Counted from the first letter of the stretch, positions 1 to 6,531 are shown. The stretch: DNA of 13,960 bases from JBMYQA01 sp049600855 (GCA_049600855.1 JBMYQA010000152.1:1-13960); one strand, 5' to 3'. A program made the numbers and translations. Notes: a model not told the origin generated them from the letters alone.

Positions 1-342
1 TTCGGGGAATAATACCAATGGTAAAAAGGTTCCTAGCATCTGGAAAAATAATAAAAACAAGGTAGCTCTTAGGAGGAGTCTAAACATCAAGCCAATACCT
101 ATGGCCACTTCTAAAGTAGCTAGGAGGTATAAATCAAATTTATCGGGAAATAAATGCGAAGTAATGCTTTGTATGGTATTGATGGCTAAGTCTTGCGCAG
201 GGCTTAAATGATCAAAATACTTCAGCGCGCCAAACCAGATAAAAACAAGCCCTATGCTAATTCGTAACAGCGTGATTCCATATCGAGCCATCCATTTGGT
301 CAGCTGGTCATCTACTTGTTGAAATAATACTGCAATTTTCAT
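1..342 (-). CDS. DoxX-like integral membrane protein (3' part outside window)
   Basis: The minus-strand frame opens with ATG at 342-340 and stays open for 114 codons to the window edge, so the C-terminus is missing. The translation is hydrophobic: a short polar N-terminus (MKIAVLFQQVDDQL), then a membrane segment around residues 25-40 containing LRISIGLVFIWFGALKYF, and a second hydrophobic stretch from about residue 73 to 113. The motif R-I-S-x-G-x-V-F-x-W-F-G-x-L-K-x-F followed by L-S-P-A-x-D-L-A is what I know from small DoxX/YkgB-like four-helix membrane proteins of Bacteroidota. The family has no single firm biochemical role; some members are linked to quinone or thiol redox systems. It is transcribed away from the inverted-repeat region at 479-537. 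The family call is by eye and moderately sure. Confidence 0.7.
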   Translation of the reverse strand, partial: MKIAVLFQQVDDQLTKWMARYGITLLRISIGLVFIWFGALKYFDHLSPAQDLAINTIQSITSHLFPDKFDLYLLATLEVAIGIGLMFRLLLRATLFLLFFQMLGTFLPLVLFPE

Positions 343-686
343 TTGTTTGTTTGATCAAGTTCATTATTGCGGTTAATTTAAAGCTTATTGCGAAATATTA
401 GTGGTTCTCTCGAATGATTTCGTCCAGAAAAATCGTTAAGCATAAAAACGAGGATGGCTTTGAATGAGCTTTAATTTAGGTTACGGTGACACCTGATAAT
501 GCACCCGAACAAGCAAATCAATCAGGTGTACCGTACCTATTTCGTACATACGTTTAGTGCCGTTCTATCAACATAGTATGCTAGAGCCGATGATGTTCTA
601 TCCTATTAAATTACATAATGTTCCGTTTTTTACATCATCAAACGATTGATGTCGCTGTTTAAGGCATTATTTGTCGAGGAATTTTC
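343..686. other. Intergenic stretch without a recognisable gene
   Basis: No convincing coding frame is visible on either strand here. The stretch contains the strong imperfect inverted repeat at 479-537 and a weak CATCAA/TTGATG hairpin at 636-651. The promoter of the leftward DoxX-like gene should lie in its left part, but I could not find a good TTTG / TAnnTTTG pair. The decayed DinB fragment begins immediately to the right, so the region may be a scar of gene loss. Confidence 0.5.
479..537. repeat. Long imperfect inverted repeat
   Basis: The left arm GGTTACGGTGACACCTGAT (479-497) and the right arm ATCAGGTGTACCGTACC (521-537) are reverse complements except for two single-base bulges. The inner nine bases ACACCTGAT / ATCAGGTGT pair perfectly, with a 23-base loop between the arms. 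There is no U-tract on either side that would make it a typical terminator, and no flanking gene ends here. It could be a miniature mobile repeat, a palindromic extragenic element or a remnant of terminal inverted repeats. Only copy number in the genome can decide. Confidence 0.6.
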
Positions 687-817
687 ATGCTTCATCCTCA
701 CTACAGCTCAAATGTGGAAGCATATTTACCCAGCGTAAAAAAGCAATTCACGTATTACAAACTATTGGGGGAAAAGAATGGTGGCAATGCGATGAAGAAT
801 TTGACCTTTGCTTGTAA
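687..817 (+). pseudogene. Decayed fragment of a DinB-superfamily (DUF1572-like) gene
   Basis: From ATG at 687 the frame reads MLHPHYSSNVEAYLPSVKKQ and continues FTYYKLLGEK, which resembles the N-terminus of DUF1572/DinB-like four-helix proteins (a Y-L-x-S-V-x-K-Q-F-x-Y-Y-K-x-L-G-E-K pattern). After GEK (about 776) the same frame turns into unrelated sequence and stops at 858-860. The frame entered at 776 reads EWWQCDEEFDLCL and stops at 815-817; its WWQCDEE portion matches where this family usually has F-W-Q-x-x-E-E-S-N-S. I infer a small internal deletion with a frameshift, and loss of everything beyond roughly the first 45 residues. The 3' part collides with the convergent YkgJ gene ending at 828. 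No rest of the domain is visible nearby. The family resemblance is from memory and not searched. Confidence 0.5.
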
Positions 818-827
818 AGCGCTTAGA

Positions 828-1322
828 TTAAACAGGGACATTTCTCTCCATTGCTTCTAAAATATGAAATACCGCAGGGCAATACATAGCATTTTGAGCA
901 TGCAAATGGAGGTTTTGAGAAAACTCCTGCTGATTTGTGTGTGGGTATTCTCGGCAAGCTTTCGGGCGAACTTCATAAATTTCGCAGCGATTATCGGCTT
1001 GTAAAAAAGGGCAAGGGCTTTGATTCATGACGGTGTCGTGATCTTCGTCAACGGTTAGGTAATGCTCTTCAAACTCACTTTGTTTCATGCCTAAGTGCTT
1101 GGCAATACGAGTCGAGTCTGTTTTATTGACAATGGGTGGGATACTTGTACAACAATTTGCACAAGCTAAACAATCGATTTTAGCAAATACCCGATCATGC
1201 GTTTCATCTGCTAAACGATTTAGGTGCTTGCCCTTGTGTTGAGCAAGCTTTCTGATAAACTTTTTATGCTTTTTTCCTACGCTTCCTTTTCGCTTTTTCC
1301 AATCTGTAATTAAATCAGCCAT
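828..1322 (-). CDS. YkgJ-family cysteine-cluster protein
   Basis: This 164-residue protein has the cysteine spacing of the YkgJ (zinc- or iron-chelating CxxCxxCC) family. C51, C54, C57 and C58 lie in C-L-A-C-A-N-C-C; C104 lies in QSPCPFL, C113 in NRCEIYEVRP, C123 in KACREYP, and C148 is near the C-terminus. The segment C-P-F-L...C-x-I-Y-x-x-R-P-x-x-C-R-x-Y-P is diagnostic of the family. The N-terminal 45 residues are basic and probably helical, as in many Bacteroidota members. The protein is expected to be cytoplasmic and to bind a metal or Fe-S centre; its cellular role is not established. Its start lies 12 bases after the stop of the DUF6787-like gene, so the two are probably cotranscribed. 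Length is normal for the family. Confidence 0.88.
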   Translation of the reverse strand: MADLITDWKKRKGSVGKKHKKFIRKLAQHKGKHLNRLADETHDRVFAKIDCLACANCCTSIPPIVNKTDSTRIAKHLGMKQSEFEEHYLTVDEDHDTVMNQSPCPFLQADNRCEIYEVRPKACREYPHTNQQEFSQNLHLHAQNAMYCPAVFHILEAMERNVPV

Positions 1323-1334
1323 TACGCAGTTACT

Positions 1335-1664
1335 TTAGAACCTTCGGGCAATCCAGCGTAACATCTTCTTTTCTTTTTCCCAAAAGAAGGAGAATTGGCC
1401 TAATAAAAAGCCGTAAGAGAGTAATAGTATTTGATACAATGGAAATACTAGTGCAAGATAAGTAACCGTCTTTAGCCAAAAGGGAGAAGTCGCATCAAAA
1501 CCCAATAGATCAAATAATATTTTTCGACAAAAAACAACACTTGATCCTGCTAAACTAAAAGTGATTAATACGGCTACCACTTGCCACATATTTTTCAATT
1601 GCCATTTCTCTTGCAATCGAATTAACCAACTTACTTTTTCACTCTGCTGTGTTTCAGCACTCAT
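1335..1664 (-). CDS. DUF6787-like small membrane protein
   Basis: This is a 109-residue protein with a polar N-terminus, a L-Q-E-K-W segment around residues 17-21, and two hydrophobic stretches (about 26-50 and 65-92). They are followed by the tail G-Q-F-S-F-F-W-x-K-E-K-K-M-L. The L-x-E-K-W...T-F-x-L-x-G-S-S...G-Q-F-x-F-F pattern matches, from memory, the uncharacterised DUF6787 proteins found widely in Bacteroidota, which are inner-membrane proteins with two helices and no known function. It is the first gene of a probable pair with the YkgJ-type gene. A hairpin with a U-rich tail on this strand lies 60 to 80 bases upstream (1714-1744). The family call is fairly sure; the function is unknown. 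Confidence 0.7.
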   Translation of the reverse strand: MSAETQQSEKVSWLIRLQEKWQLKNMWQVVAVLITFSLAGSSVVFCRKILFDLLGFDATSPFWLKTVTYLALVFPLYQILLLSYGFLLGQFSFFWEKEKKMLRWIARRF

Positions 1665-1713
1665 ATTTTCAGATTCTAGTGAACAGCTATTGAATTTTGG
1701 AATAACAACTGTC

Positions 1714-1744
1714 TAAAAAATAACCTTCAATCTTAAACTGAAGG
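1714..1744 (-). promoter_or_regulatory. Hairpin with U-rich tail in the leader of the DUF6787-like gene
   Basis: On the minus strand CCTTCA (1744-1739) pairs with TGAAGG (1729-1724) around a 9-base loop and is followed by TTATTTTTTAG. That is terminator-like, but the only minus-strand gene in reach is the one starting downstream at 1664. It could be a leader attenuator or chance in AT-rich DNA. The stem is only six base pairs, so confidence is low. Confidence 0.25.
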
Positions 1745-1938
1745 CCATGGGTAACTCGTGTGCAAAACTAGTAGAAGCAATTTGATTTTTCCTGATCTAC
1801 GTCATTTTTTGAACAAATATTTATCAATTTTTATAAGGTACGGTAACAGCAACTTCTTTTGATTGAATTTTATAACAGCTGTAGTACACATCGCTAGAAA
1901 GCATTTATATTCGCTTATTACCTAATTGCAACTCACTT

Positions 1939-2442
1939 ATGAAAACCCCATTTATCCTCCTGCTTCTCGTCATCGCCACGTGTTTTTCCTGCCAAAAGCA
2001 AGCACCACATCGTAAAGAAGAGGCTAAAAAGTATTTATATGATTTGGCAAAACTCGAACAACAAGTTGGATTAGAGGTTCAAGCTTGTATGAAAACCTTT
2101 GCCACAAAAGATTCTATCACCATTTATGACAGCATTGAAAAAACTAAAAGACGCATTGATGAAGTTCTCCCGAAAATCAAACAAGTACCTGCCTTAGCTG
2201 GCGAAGAAGCCTTAAAAATTCAGGCCATTAAACTCATTGAAGGATATGCGGATTTATGTAACTCCCTCTTACCCGAAATGGCTATCATCATTTTAAGATC
2301 CCAAGAAAATGGCATGACCAATGAAGATCAAACCAATTATCTCATTAAAACAGAACTTTTGAAAGAACGACTCAAGGTTTTTCAAACCAAATCTATAGAA
2401 ACACGGAAAGACTTTGTGGAGCGATATGGGCTTAACGAGTAA
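1939..2442 (+). CDS. Small lipoprotein of unknown function
   Basis: This 167-residue protein begins with a signal peptide (MKTPFILLLLVIATCFSC); C18 is the likely lipidated cysteine, although the residues before it are a loose lipobox. The mature part is charged and appears almost wholly helical, with Y-D-L-A-K-L-E-Q, two cysteines (C50 and C107) and a long helix near the C-terminus. I do not recognise a family; it could be a helical outer-membrane-associated lipoprotein like many short Bacteroidota ones. It stands alone on the plus strand, divergent from the DUF6787-like gene and convergent with the aldo/keto reductase. The intergenic DNA at 2443-2559 shows no clear terminator. The coding call is sure because of the signal peptide and full-length open frame; the function is open. 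Confidence 0.75.
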   Translation: MKTPFILLLLVIATCFSCQKQAPHRKEEAKKYLYDLAKLEQQVGLEVQACMKTFATKDSITIYDSIEKTKRRIDEVLPKIKQVPALAGEEALKIQAIKLIEGYADLCNSLLPEMAIIILRSQENGMTNEDQTNYLIKTELLKERLKVFQTKSIETRKDFVERYGLNE

Positions 2443-2559
2443 ATGCGATTGCGTAATCATCAATCAACTTATGAATACATGTCTTTAGCTAAAAATGGCT
2501 TTGCTCCAAATTAAGCTACCCATTCTGCCATTAACCACGTATCACGTATCAATTTAGTA

Positions 2560-3534
2560 TTATTTCCACTTTGGGAAACAAGCTTCTGTATGCTCATGTA
2601 GCTTTTGCAGAAACTCGTCAGTTAGGTAATTCGATTTCGCCAAGTTTAAGTAATCGTCTAGATATGCTTGCTTGTTAATTCCTGGAATCACTGCCGAAAC
2701 TTCTTCATAAGACAAACAGTATTGTAAAGCAATTTGAGGAAGCTTTTCACGCTGTTGATTGGTTAAGTCAAGCGCATGAATCGAGCCTAATATCCATTGG
2801 ATCCAATCTTCTGGTAACGTTGATCTAAAATCATTGCCTTGATATTGCGGGAAGTCATTCTTGTATTTCGGAGAAAATATTCCCCTCGATAATGGACTCC
2901 GTGCTATAAAATTAATTTTCTGATCAGCAAATGCTGGGAACAAATGAATTGGTCGTCGTTCAAATAAGTTAAACACCCATTCGATACATGAACCAAAGTT
3001 CGCTTCTACTAACTTTTGTACGCCATTTATCGACCTGCAACTCACGCCATAACATCCAATTTTACCAGCTTGTTTAAGCTTTTCTAACATTGAGGTATCA
3101 AACTTATCCCATTCAATTAAATCAGGTGGGTTATGCAACAATAAGACATCAATGCGATCTCGTTGTAGCCTTTCTAATGATGCATCAACACGTTGAATAA
3201 AGTTTTGATCTAGGGTTAATGTCTCAAGCTCATGTTGCAATAGGGGTAATTTAGTACAAACAAATGCTTGATGCTTATTTTGAGATTTGCTGATTGCTTT
3301 TCCTAATAACGCTTCACTTTTTCCGTTTCCATAACTTGAGGCTGTATCAAAAAAGTTAATGCCTTGATCTAATGCAGTATTGATTAGATTCAAGGCATTT
3401 TTCTCTTCGATATTTCCCCATCCTTTTGGAACTCCATTCTCAAAATATTCTCCTGCTAATTGCCAACATCCAAATCCAGACGGGTTCAACCATTCGTTTA
3501 ATGCATACCAATATCTTTGCTTAAAATTATCCAT
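2560..3534 (-). CDS. Aldo/keto reductase
   Basis: This 324-residue protein is close to the usual length of the family and is a cytoplasmic (beta/alpha)8-barrel NADPH-dependent oxidoreductase. The catalytic tetrad is visible: D63 in F-F-D-T-A-S-S-Y-G, Y68, K95 in C-T-K and H134 in L-L-L-H-N-P. Further family marks are the R-x-D-x-L-L-L-H segment, the I-G-x-Y-G-V-S motif and, near the C-terminus, Q-Y-C-L-S...V-I-P-G, where the cofactor phosphate is bound. It resembles the COG0667-type reductases also found in sugar and surface-polysaccharide pathways, but the substrate cannot be read from sequence. The start codon lies inside the end of the upstream oxygenase gene (8-base overlap), indicating translational coupling and a joint pathway. 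Confidence 0.93.
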   Translation of the reverse strand: MDNFKQRYWYALNEWLNPSGFGCWQLAGEYFENGVPKGWGNIEEKNALNLINTALDQGINFFDTASSYGNGKSEALLGKAISKSQNKHQAFVCTKLPLLQHELETLTLDQNFIQRVDASLERLQRDRIDVLLLHNPPDLIEWDKFDTSMLEKLKQAGKIGCYGVSCRSINGVQKLVEANFGSCIEWVFNLFERRPIHLFPAFADQKINFIARSPLSRGIFSPKYKNDFPQYQGNDFRSTLPEDWIQWILGSIHALDLTNQQREKLPQIALQYCLSYEEVSAVIPGINKQAYLDDYLNLAKSNYLTDEFLQKLHEHTEACFPKWK

Positions 3535-4375
3535 TATTCTTAAACAAACGGAATTCTAGCGAAACTCTTGTAGTAGCTTCTTCATTGTTTATCGCTAAAC
3601 CATGCACGAGGTGTGAAGAAAATAATAACACTTCGCCATAATTGATCTTTGCCCGCGTCAGTTCATTACTACCATTCCACTCCTTAATCATTCTCACACG
3701 GTACTTATTTTTACCAAGCTTACCGCCTTCAGTAGTTCTCAATATTTTACTTTCTGGAAATAAATGGCTCGACTCCGCTAATGGCAATGAAGAATTTGAA
3801 GTTACTCCACAAATGGGAATCCACATATTTATGAATTGAGGAATGTAAGAATCCTCACTATCTACACCTTCGTAAATATCTTTATGTGGCGGATTATAAT
3901 CGTTAGACTGCGGTCTATTGATTCGGATGATGATGTGTAATTTTGTATTCGTTTTAGGATCAATATCTGTTAGTTCAAATCCTAAAAAGCTTTCTAATTT
4001 CTTTGCGACTTCAATAATAGAAAAATTAAAGTCATCGGGAAAAAGATCGCGCGTTCGAGACACGACTTTAAAATGATCTTCATCTGTTTTTACGTAATTA
4101 TGATAGTTTTCCAGTTCAAAGCCATCCGTAGAAACCCCGATTTCTTCCGAAATAATTTTCTGTATACAAGTGGTTAAACCTTGCTTCAGCAACGAGAATT
4201 CATCTTGTTCCAAAAACTTAACCGTAGTATGGCCTTGCTCATACCAAGGCTGATCAAATACAATATCAGATCCATTTTGAGAAAGTACCTCATCGCCGCC
4301 AAACTTGAATTCAGGTGAATCTTGAGCTGAAAAGTGAAACTCCTGCTCATTTATTTTGAAAGTAAATGATTCCAT
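3527..4375 (-). CDS. Phytanoyl-CoA-dioxygenase-like Fe(II)/2-oxoglutarate oxygenase
   Basis: This 282-residue protein carries the facial triad of non-haem iron oxygenases: H164 and D166 in P-P-H-K-D-I-Y, and H258 in S-S-H-L-V-H-G-L-A (H255 is the alternative). R270 in T-T-R-V-S-L-E-F-R is the expected 2-oxoglutarate anchor. The N-terminal half (to about residue 130) is less typical, with acidic and aromatic residues. W185-I-P and the following loop precede the second half of the double-stranded beta helix. Related enzymes hydroxylate lipids, amino acids or sugars; the substrate here is unknown. It overlaps the aldo/keto reductase by 8 bases, suggesting sequential oxidation and reduction of one metabolite or glycan. 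Its leader holds three inverted repeats and a candidate -7 box. Confidence 0.8.
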   Translation of the reverse strand: MESFTFKINEQEFHFSAQDSPEFKFGGDEVLSQNGSDIVFDQPWYEQGHTTVKFLEQDEFSLLKQGLTTCIQKIISEEIGVSTDGFELENYHNYVKTDEDHFKVVSRTRDLFPDDFNFSIIEVAKKLESFLGFELTDIDPKTNTKLHIIIRINRPQSNDYNPPHKDIYEGVDSEDSYIPQFINMWIPICGVTSNSSLPLAESSHLFPESKILRTTEGGKLGKNKYRVRMIKEWNGSNELTRAKINYGEVLLFSSHLVHGLAINNEEATTRVSLEFRLFKNNG

Positions 4376-4395
4376 GTCAATTTAGTTGTTTGAAA

Positions 4396-4486
4396 GTTTC
4401 CAATCCATTGATGGAAACATCTGCTATGTTAAATTCGCGCACAAGATACAGCAATGGACATTAAAGTCCAAATGATAAAAATCATT
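4396..4486. promoter_or_regulatory. Leader with three inverted repeats upstream of the oxygenase gene
   Basis: Three separate inverted repeats lie between the candidate -7 box and the start codon. They are GTTTCCA / TGGAAAC (4396-4402 and 4412-4418, spacer 9, with an inner TCCAT/ATGGA pairing alternative), TGGAC / GTCCA (4455-4459 and 4466-4470, spacer 6), and AATGAT / ATCATT (4471-4476 and 4481-4486, spacer 4). The first, with seven perfect pairs, is the best operator or RNA-hairpin candidate. None has a typical terminator tail. Confidence 0.4.
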
Positions 4487-4497
4487 AAAATTTAGGC

Positions 4498-4505
4498 CAA
4501 AACTA
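4498..4505 (-). promoter_or_regulatory. Candidate -7 box for the oxygenase/reductase operon
   Basis: On the minus strand the bases read TAGTTTTG, a perfect match to the Bacteroidota -7 consensus TAnnTTTG. No TTTG is found about 19 bases upstream, so the promoter would be weak or activator-dependent. It implies a leader of about 120 bases containing the three inverted repeats. Confidence 0.35.
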
Positions 4506-4540
4506 TTGGATAAGAAGATAAAACCCACTGCTTATCAATA

Positions 4541-4573
4541 ATGAAAAGGCTGCAAGCCTGAAACCTTGCAACC
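4541..4573 (-). terminator. Intrinsic terminator after the SnoaL-like lipoprotein gene
   Basis: On the minus strand GGTTGCAAG (4573-4565) pairs with CTTGCAGCC (4556-4548), giving nine pairs including one G-U, around an 8-base loop. It is followed by CTTTTCATT. It lies 40 bases past the stop codon at 4613 and separates the AraC/SnoaL unit from the oxygenase leader. Confidence 0.75.
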
Positions 4574-4612
4574 TCCTAAAATAGCTCTATTCAAGAAACC
4601 TTTATCAAAGAC

Positions 4613-5485
4613 TTAAAACATCCCATTCGCATGGGCCATTTCCGCAGGAATTTCTTGGATCACATCCCAATGCTCTACAATTTTCCCTGCATCTACTCGG
4701 AATAAATCATAAAATACCTGAGGCTTGCCGTGCCATTCCCCTTCACTTTGGGTCACTACGAAGTTTCCCTCTCCAAATACACGATGTAACTTCTTGTAAA
4801 CAAACATATCGTTGATTGAAACCAAATGCTGAATCGCCTCATTTAAACCCGCTAATCCATCTTTTACCATTGGATTGTGCTGATCATACTGCGTGGCGCT
4901 CACATATTCAGGGATTTTATCAGTCTGCCCTTCTACTAACACATCGGTTACAAAGTTTTTCACTAAGGCTTTATTTTCTGCGGTTTTCTCCAGATCGGTA
5001 ATGGTTGTCGAGCCATCCGTCTGACTTCGCCCACTTGCAGTTTCCGCAACTACCGTTGTAAGTCCATCCCAATGCTCGGCGACTTTGCCATTTTCCATCC
5101 GCCACACATCAAATGCAATCATCTCTTTTGCCCCAAAGACTTCGGCATTATCATAGGTGTTATGCATCACAATGAAGTCGCCATCCTGTAACATGCGATG
5201 GGTGGTACAAGTGAGTCCTGCCTTTTTTAGTGTGGGAAGTATTTCTAAAACAGGAGTCAATCCTGTGGGAACATGAGGATTATGCTGAATGTAATTTTCG
5301 GTAAAATACGTACGCATATCCGCTTCGTTATACGTTTTGAAAAAAGCAGTTTGCGCCTGCTTCGCAATTGATTTTAAATTATCCATACTCGTTGATTTTT
5401 TAGAAGATTCTACACGTTGAGTGCCCGTGGAATTACAGGCTATAATGAAAATTGAAAGAAAAACTAAGGGGATTATTGATCTCAT
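4613..5485 (-). CDS. Lipoprotein with two SnoaL/NTF2-like domains
   Basis: This is a 290-residue protein. MRSIIPLVFLSIFIIAC is a lipoprotein signal with C17 as the lipidated residue, followed by a Ser/Thr-rich linker. Two homologous SnoaL-like (NTF2 fold) domains follow, at roughly residues 36-146 and 166-280. Matching marks in the two copies are Y-x-Q-H-N-P (65-70 and 200-205), F-D-V-W-R-M-x-N-G-K against Y-D-L-F-R-V-x-A-G-K, and E-H-W-D (137-140 and 271-274). SnoaL-like proteins include polyketide cyclases and small-molecule-binding proteins; the H and D residues of Q-H-N-P and E-H-W-D line the pocket in such families. As a lipoprotein it should sit at a membrane, probably as a binding or hydrolytic domain pair. 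It follows the AraC-type gene with a 77-base gap containing three direct repeats, so it is a likely target of that regulator. Confidence 0.85.
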   Translation of the reverse strand: MRSIIPLVFLSIFIIACNSTGTQRVESSKKSTSMDNLKSIAKQAQTAFFKTYNEADMRTYFTENYIQHNPHVPTGLTPVLEILPTLKKAGLTCTTHRMLQDGDFIVMHNTYDNAEVFGAKEMIAFDVWRMENGKVAEHWDGLTTVVAETASGRSQTDGSTTITDLEKTAENKALVKNFVTDVLVEGQTDKIPEYVSATQYDQHNPMVKDGLAGLNEAIQHLVSINDMFVYKKLHRVFGEGNFVVTQSEGEWHGKPQVFYDLFRVDAGKIVEHWDVIQEIPAEMAHANGMF

Positions 5486-5509
5486 TTGTCTATCGTTTTA
5501 TTGACCATA

Positions 5510-5517
5510 CAAAGATC
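5510..5517 (-). promoter_or_regulatory. Candidate -7 box of the SnoaL-like gene, without a -33 box
   Basis: The minus strand reads GATCTTTG, one mismatch from TAnnTTTG, 25 bases before the start codon at 5485. The expected -33 position (5537-5540) reads GGCA instead of TTTG. The first of the three direct repeats begins immediately next to it at 5541. This is the layout expected for an activator-dependent promoter. Confidence 0.4.
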
Positions 5518-5540
5518 AACCATCCGATTGGAGGGATGCC

Positions 5541-5590
5541 TATCAATATGCGTAAGGACTTATCAATTTGCGTATTTCTGTCGATATGCG
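5541..5590. repeat. Three direct repeats, candidate AraC-type binding sites
   Basis: The plus strand shows TATCAATATGCG at 5541, TATCAATTTGCG at 5561 and TGTCGATATGCG at 5579. Repeat-to-repeat spacings are 20 and 18 bases, close to two helical turns. The first two copies share 13 of 14 bases when extended by TA. They cover the last codons of the AraC-type gene and the start of the gap before the SnoaL-like gene. AraC-family regulators commonly bind direct repeats with such spacing next to the -35 region, so this is a strong candidate for the regulator's own operator. The third copy is more diverged. Confidence 0.6.
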
Positions 5591-6420
5591 AGGGGGGAGT
5601 ATTGCGTTGCACGCTGAAAATAGCGACTAAAATTAGCAGGTTCCGAGAAATTCAATTCATAAGCAATTTCAGAAATCGACTTGGAGCTAAACAGCAATGC
5701 GCGCTTGATTTCTACTAACAAGCGATCGCGGATCAATTCGGAACAGTTTTTACCAAAATAAGATTTAAGGGTCTGATTTAGTTTTGATTTACTGACTTTC
5801 AATAATTCAGCATAATCGCTCACTTGCTGATATTTTTTAATATGCTGTTCTAATAATTTCCTAAAGTTTAATACAATCGTGTCTTGATAAAAGCTTCCTG
5901 TCAATCCATAATGCGCTTCGTAACTTCGATTAATTTGGATCAGCATGTAATACAATAAAGAACGCAAGAGGTGTTCCGTATCGGCTTGCAGGTGATTAAT
6001 CTCTGTTTTAACTTCCTGTAGTTTAAAAATAAAACGTTGAAAGGTTTCCTCATCTACTTTAATAAATGAAGGCGTGGAGGTGTTGTAGAAAAAATGAAAC
6101 CGATATAAGTACAGGGAATCGTTAAAAAAATTGTTGATAAACTCTTCTTCAAACAAGAGCACATAAGCATTAAAACTGTTGGGGGCAGATAACCACTGCC
6201 TCCATTTATTTTGTGGGAATAGCAATATCGTTCCCGCTTCAAAAGTAATTTCCTCTCGTTCTAACTTTACCCGCCCCTGCCCTTCTGTCACAAAAATGAG
6301 TTCGTAAAAAGACACTTGGCAAGGCTCATTACCTTGAAAAAAGCTCGGACTCTCATCAATGGTAATGCAATCAATAGATAGCTCTGTAGCGTACTTGCTT
6401 TTGAGGAAATCAATAATCAT
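5563..6420 (-). CDS. AraC-family transcriptional regulator
   Basis: This 285-residue protein has an N-terminal cupin-like effector domain and a C-terminal AraC double helix-turn-helix. The N-terminal part (about residues 25-95) has the beta pattern F-Y-E-L-I-F-V-T-E-G-Q-G and G-T-I-L-L-F-P-Q-N-K-W. In the C-terminal part (about 183-285) the first HTH spans V-S-D-Y-A-E-L-L-K-V-S-K-S-K-L-N and the second S-I-S-E-I-A-Y-E-L-N-F-S-E-P-A-N-F-S-R-Y-F. The end P-L-A-Y-R-Q is the classic family signature. It should respond to a small cytoplasmic ligand and usually activates a neighbouring promoter. The likely target is the SnoaL-like lipoprotein gene directly downstream, given the three direct repeats in between. 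A small inverted repeat ATTCA-N6-TGAAT (6482-6497) lies upstream of its own start. Confidence 0.93.
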   Translation of the reverse strand: MIIDFLKSKYATELSIDCITIDESPSFFQGNEPCQVSFYELIFVTEGQGRVKLEREEITFEAGTILLFPQNKWRQWLSAPNSFNAYVLLFEEEFINNFFNDSLYLYRFHFFYNTSTPSFIKVDEETFQRFIFKLQEVKTEINHLQADTEHLLRSLLYYMLIQINRSYEAHYGLTGSFYQDTIVLNFRKLLEQHIKKYQQVSDYAELLKVSKSKLNQTLKSYFGKNCSELIRDRLLVEIKRALLFSSKSISEIAYELNFSEPANFSRYFQRATQYSPLAYRQKYAN

Positions 6421-6481
6421 GATTGGATGGATAAATGATTCCTCTAAATTAACGGATCACGCGCTATATTTCATAAACTGG

Positions 6482-6497
6482 ATTCATTTAAGTGAAT
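6482..6497. promoter_or_regulatory. Short inverted repeat upstream of the AraC-type gene
   Basis: ATTCA (6482-6486) and TGAAT (6493-6497) are perfect reverse complements with a 6-base spacer, about 62 bases before the start codon at 6420. Size and position fit an operator, but five-base arms in AT-rich DNA can arise by chance. No good TAnnTTTG box was found next to it. Confidence 0.2.
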
Positions 6498-6531
6498 AAA
6501 ATAATACACATCAACTAATATGACTAGATCA

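Noticed and set aside
479..537. Inverted repeat as an integron attC site
   Set aside because: The ends do not carry the RYYYAAC and GTTRRRY core sites, and there is no integrase or cassette array.
2443..2559. Tandem ACGTATC copies and a TTTAGCTAAA palindrome between convergent genes as a bidirectional terminator
   Set aside because: Neither forms a stable GC-rich stem with a U-tract, so no terminator is called.
5541..5590. Short spaced direct repeats as a possible CRISPR remnant
   Set aside because: Repeats are only 12-14 bases with 6-8 bases between them, there are no cas genes, and the position at a promoter explains them better.
5452..5718. Open frame of 88 codons on the plus strand
   Set aside because: It lies across the start of the SnoaL-like gene and the end of the AraC-type gene, both well supported by motifs; the translation has no recognisable family.
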